From JAFLBB01 sp040007195 (GTDB lineage: Bacteria; Acidobacteriota; Terriglobia; Bryobacterales; Bryobacteraceae), in NCBI GenBank assembly GCA_040007195.1, contig JBDTVQ010000266.1:1-9684 (forward strand): a DNA stretch of 9,684 bases. Direction: 5' to 3'. Under the pieces are notes generated by a model. That model saw only the letters and a list, made by a program, of their open reading frames with translations, made no database searches and was not told where the DNA came from. The position numbers and the translations under genes are program-made. Positions within the stretch are counted from its first letter, which is position 1. Every line of letters begins with the position of its first letter. Below are positions 8,101 to 9,684 of this stretch, in pieces.

Positions 8101-8251
8101 TTATGGTCCTGGTTTGCAATCGAACGGTCAGGTTGCCGTCGTCGATCCGCGGTTCATGCGGCTCAAATTGGCCGATGGCACTTACGACCGGACGAACGCG
8201 CAAATGGGAACTCCTCTTCAAATACAGCTAGGCCTACGTTATTTCTTCTAG
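5162..8251 (+). CDS. Oar-like TonB-dependent outer-membrane receptor with carboxypeptidase-regulatory-like domain
   Basis: The 1029-residue product has a Sec signal peptide (about 1-21, MPLSIRTLLLTVSAALCAWP). A carboxypeptidase-regulatory-like beta-sandwich (about 27-110) follows, with GQIIGTVYDLNGAEVAGSKI and later DPGTYEVMAESAGF. A plug domain (about 125-240) shows IMNLPTNGRRFHDF, FAGQRGVNFNVMLDGADYN, SAIQEFQVLTTGYSSEYGRS and GGVLNTITKSGSNG. The rest is a long beta-barrel that ends QIQLGLRYFF, with the terminal Phe typical of outer-membrane barrels. This domain order is characteristic of the Oar/TonB-like receptors that are greatly expanded in Acidobacteriota. Members are thought to import or display large substrates; the substrate here is unknown. 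No TonB box is clearly recognisable. The gene is full length and starts with TTG. Long antisense frames inside it are codon-bias shadows. Confidence 0.88.
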   Translation: MPLSIRTLLLTVSAALCAWPQSNANKGQIIGTVYDLNGAEVAGSKISVKNSGTGFTRTLTTDSHGGYRVILLDPGTYEVMAESAGFAPRTIRGIEVTVGSSFVLDLALQVHATSTTMDAGSTFARAALPAPATTLDTNTIMNLPTNGRRFHDFAVLTPTVQVEPSRGQLSFAGQRGVNFNVMLDGADYNQPFFGGIRGGERSNAIITVPQSAIQEFQVLTTGYSSEYGRSSGGVLNTITKSGSNGTRGDLFYQMRHKELGARDPVQNIASLETLQQFGGSIGGPIRRDRLFYFGALEFQRSRTPRRVLFAQLLNRNPTAATQEAMSFLRSQEQPFTQTNNATAATTRVDYQTSRGDRITLRYNVSDANAQNAVSVGGALDPFTNHAFSNDGTEQDRTHTGTAQYTHLFSPSMLNDLRFTGTYELRPRLSNSATPQVDIRTIGYFGARNFLPSKQNDQRWQFSDSLSLTHGPHTVKVGLDYSHVNAAQFFGSNQYGAFAVSSSNVDQLLDSIGIGGAQPNRFDGPLSTYSRQIGNLTANMGMHQMAAFAQDSWRLTPNVTIDYGIRWEGQFNPNADTSNDALASKLSGFVFPNGQSIDPGSIRNAPAQFMPRAGFAWTPKLGSKRTVVRGHTGIFYAATPLIVMAGPTNNFRNPPGDVSINLVPVNGQTVYQQLLAVGVDLNRYPLDALPVIPAETVLRAAQLALGESANPFSGVSLIGMAPDYQNPRSYQAGLGIDREVLRNLVVGAQLNYLNTVHLERNRDYNLPLPFLVAGDASLRPNYGLRTRNVRRPLPSLNSVIARESSARSMFRAATVTVQYRAKWLQWGSNYTYSENFSDDDNERDLTLFSYADPQNLRGDYGYSRLDMRHQFNTYFVMNLPFGFDVSGSFRLRSGLPINPVTGMDNNEEFGTNERPYVEPGVALARNSFRNRMTYGNDLRILKSVRFGDVKRLQFSVELFNVANLDNVVYSGANGSSLTGGIYGPGLQSNGQVAVVDPRFMRLKLADGTYDRTNAQMGTPLQIQLGLRYFF

Positions 8252-8389
8252 GCCGATTCCACACGTCTCCGCTTCCTCATGAACAGGCCCTAACTACCGA
8301 TAAGATGATCGGGCGGCGCCTTGGTACGCGAGGTCTCCGCCTACAGAAAGCGGTTGGAATCACGGTCGGTGAAAGCGAAAGCGAGCGCA
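8252..8389. other. Intergenic gap after the receptor gene
   Basis: The receptor's end carries a GGCCTA...TAGGCC inverted repeat (8230-8254) with a 12-13 base loop, overlapping the stop codon and lacking a T-run, so termination there is doubtful. No good promoter is seen for the next gene. Its frame is open back to a TTG at 8321, so part of this gap may be coding. Confidence 0.4.
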
Positions 8390-9118
8390 ATGCGCCGGCG
8401 ATTGATGGCGTCGACTATGCTACCCGTCTTGGTCGCCGGGGCTGCCGTCGGCTTGCACCTGCGGCGGCGCGAACTGCCCTCTCGCGAGTATCGAATTGGG
8501 TACGAGACCAATCCACCAAACATCATGAAGGGGCCCGACGGAAAGCCCGTGGGGCTGGGACCGGAAGTGGTAATCGAGGCGGCGCGGCGCCGTGGAATCA
8601 AACTCAAATGGATCTATAGCGACCAAGGTTCGGAGAAAACGCTGCGCGCGGGCGGCGTGGACCTTTGGCCCGTATTTACAGACATGCCCGAGCGGCGAAA
8701 ATTTCTCCACATTACGGACGCTTGGCTCGAATACGAAATGGTGATGGTGGGCCGAGCCGAGCGCATTGCGCAAATCAAGAAGCCCGGTGCCCGTTCCGAG
8801 CCGGGCGAAACATTTCGCGTCGGGGCGCAGTTCATTCCAGTCACGAAGCGAACCTTGCCCCAGTGGCTCCCCGGCGGGGTGGCAGTCGACTACCCATCAC
8901 CGGTAGCGGCGCTCGAAGGCGCTTGTCGCGGCGAGGTGGATGCGGCCTACATTGGCACGCCGATCGTCGCGATGACTGCAAATGCGATGAAGGGCGACCG
9001 CGACCTCTGCCTCGATGCCGGCATGGACGACTACCTGTGCAAGCCAGTGGATCCGGAGACTCTGCGCGCGGCCTTGGAACGATGGTCGGAACGGGCTCGA
9101 GAAAGGCGCGACGCCTAG
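8390..9118 (+). CDS. Chimeric remnant: solute-binding sensor domain joined to the C-terminal third of a receiver domain
   Basis: From ATG at 8390 the 242-residue product starts with a basic, hydrophobic export or anchor segment (MRRRLMASTMLPVLVAGAAV). Residues about 34-189 resemble a family 3 periplasmic solute-binding domain (SBP_bac_3): YRIGYETNPPNIM, GLGPEVVIEAARRRGIKLKW, DLWPVFTDMPERRKF, then ALEGACRGEVDAAYIG. At residue 190 (base 8957) it turns without a break into TPIVAMTANAMKGDR, AGMDDYLCKPVDPETL. That is the end of a CheY-like receiver, with the conserved Thr and Lys but without the acidic pair or phospho-Asp. Hybrid sensor kinases normally carry the end of the solute-binding domain, a membrane helix, often PAS, HisKA, HATPase and the receiver start between these parts. 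The protein cannot signal by phosphotransfer as it stands. A TTG at 8321 or GTG at 8369 are alternative starts. It is a decayed gene with an in-frame deletion, or a misassembly. Confidence 0.72.
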   Translation: MRRRLMASTMLPVLVAGAAVGLHLRRRELPSREYRIGYETNPPNIMKGPDGKPVGLGPEVVIEAARRRGIKLKWIYSDQGSEKTLRAGGVDLWPVFTDMPERRKFLHITDAWLEYEMVMVGRAERIAQIKKPGARSEPGETFRVGAQFIPVTKRTLPQWLPGGVAVDYPSPVAALEGACRGEVDAAYIGTPIVAMTANAMKGDRDLCLDAGMDDYLCKPVDPETLRAALERWSERARERRDA

Positions 9119-9684
9119 CTCATATCAACGCGCTTGCCATCGGCGGCCGCGGGACCGGGGCCGGTGGCCGGGTCGAAGGCGACGGGCGCGTGATAGTAAA
9201 GCATGCGGCGGCAGTTCTCGCAATGATAGATTCCATCGCCCTTGCGAATTTCCTGCATCATTTGGGGCCGCAGCTCCAACTGGCAGGCGCCGCACCGGCC
9301 GCCATATGCCGCGGCCACCACGATGGAAGTGCGCTTGCGAATGCGCTCATAGGCGGTGTAGACCGCCGGCGGCAAAGTCGCTTGCACTTGCGTGCGTTCG
9401 GCGAGAAGCTCTTTCAGTTTGGCCTGATCTTCGGCCGTGCGTTTTCGAGCCACGTCTTTCTCGGCGTCGACGTGCGCCCTTTCCTTGGCCAGCGCCGCTT
9501 CGGCGGTTTTCACGTTCGCTTCCAACTGTTCGGTTTGTTCCATCAACACCAGAATGCGGTCCTCGCACTTGGTAATGGATTCTTCGCAGAAGGTAATTTC
9601 GTGCTGGAATGCCCGGTATTGCTCGTTGTTCTTTGCAGCCATCATCTGCTCGCGCAGTTTGGAGATTTTCTGCTGATGGGTTTG
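9115..9684 (-). CDS. Coiled-coil C4 zinc-ribbon protein (zf-RING_7/DUF164 type), N-terminus beyond the right edge
   Basis: The frame is open to the edge and gives 189 visible residues, beginning QTHQQKISKLREQMMAAKNN. Family members are usually about 240 residues, so some 50-60 are missing. An earlier call starting at Met 9645 would be too short, because the upstream sequence continues the family motif KLREQM-AAK-NEQYRAFQHEI. A long Glu/Lys/Ala-rich coiled coil runs to about residue 100. Then comes a C4 zinc ribbon with CGAC (131-134) and CENC (155-158) and a typical RRMLYYH end. Relatives include FlgZ of Helicobacter (HP0958) and chlamydial CdsZ, which act as chaperone or RNA- and protein-binding adaptors. 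In Acidobacteriota the role is not established. The tail after YYH is Ala/Pro-rich. Its stop overlaps the stop of the convergent gene. Confidence 0.85.
   Translation of the reverse strand, partial: QTHQQKISKLREQMMAAKNNEQYRAFQHEITFCEESITKCEDRILVLMEQTEQLEANVKTAEAALAKERAHVDAEKDVARKRTAEDQAKLKELLAERTQVQATLPPAVYTAYERIRKRTSIVVAAAYGGRCGACQLELRPQMMQEIRKGDGIYHCENCRRMLYYHAPVAFDPATGPGPAAADGKRVDMS

Noticed and set aside
8230..8254. Inverted repeat GGCCTA/TAGGCC at the receptor's stop codon as a terminator
   Set aside because: Six-base arms with a long AT-rich loop and no T-run; it overlaps coding sequence and is likely chance.

Overview
The window is GC-rich, densely coded bacterial DNA. Its most telling gene is a 1029-residue Oar-like TonB-dependent receptor with an N-terminal carboxypeptidase-regulatory-like domain. 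Together with many secreted beta-propeller proteins, a DHRS1-like dehydrogenase and hybrid-kinase fragments, this suggests an Acidobacteriota genome, perhaps Bryobacterales/Solibacter-like. That placement is inferred from protein style, not from a marker gene.

Left half (1-3971, minus strand): a compact run of five genes, read from 3971 down to the left edge. They are a five-helix membrane protein with a PQQ-like beta-propeller (3971-2112), a secreted heparin-lyase-I-like jelly-roll protein (2106-1336), a DHRS1-like short-chain dehydrogenase broken by one extra base (1304-515), a 57-residue two-helix membrane protein (457-284), and the start of a secreted TolB/PD40-propeller protein that runs off the edge (262-1). 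Gaps are 5, 31, 57 and 21 bases, so one operon is plausible. Three of the five products face or leave the cytoplasmic membrane.

Middle (3972-8251): a 182-base divergent intergenic region holds a perfect TATAAT box and a small palindrome over the -35 position. It drives a Tat-type exported beta-propeller protein (4154-5026) rightwards, followed after 135 bases by the Oar-like receptor (5162-8251). A receptor next to an exported propeller protein fits outer-membrane uptake or surface functions, but no substrate can be named.

Right end (8252-9684): an odd ORF (8390-9118) fuses most of a solute-binding domain directly to the last third of a response-regulator receiver domain. It looks like a hybrid sensor kinase that has lost its whole middle in frame, or a misassembly. 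It converges on a zinc-ribbon, coiled-coil protein (9684-9115, N-terminus off the edge); the two stop codons share the bases CTAG.

I found no RNA gene, CRISPR array, insertion sequence or convincing intrinsic terminator. No new multi-gene system is evident. The most unusual items are the kinase remnant and the single-base break in the dehydrogenase.
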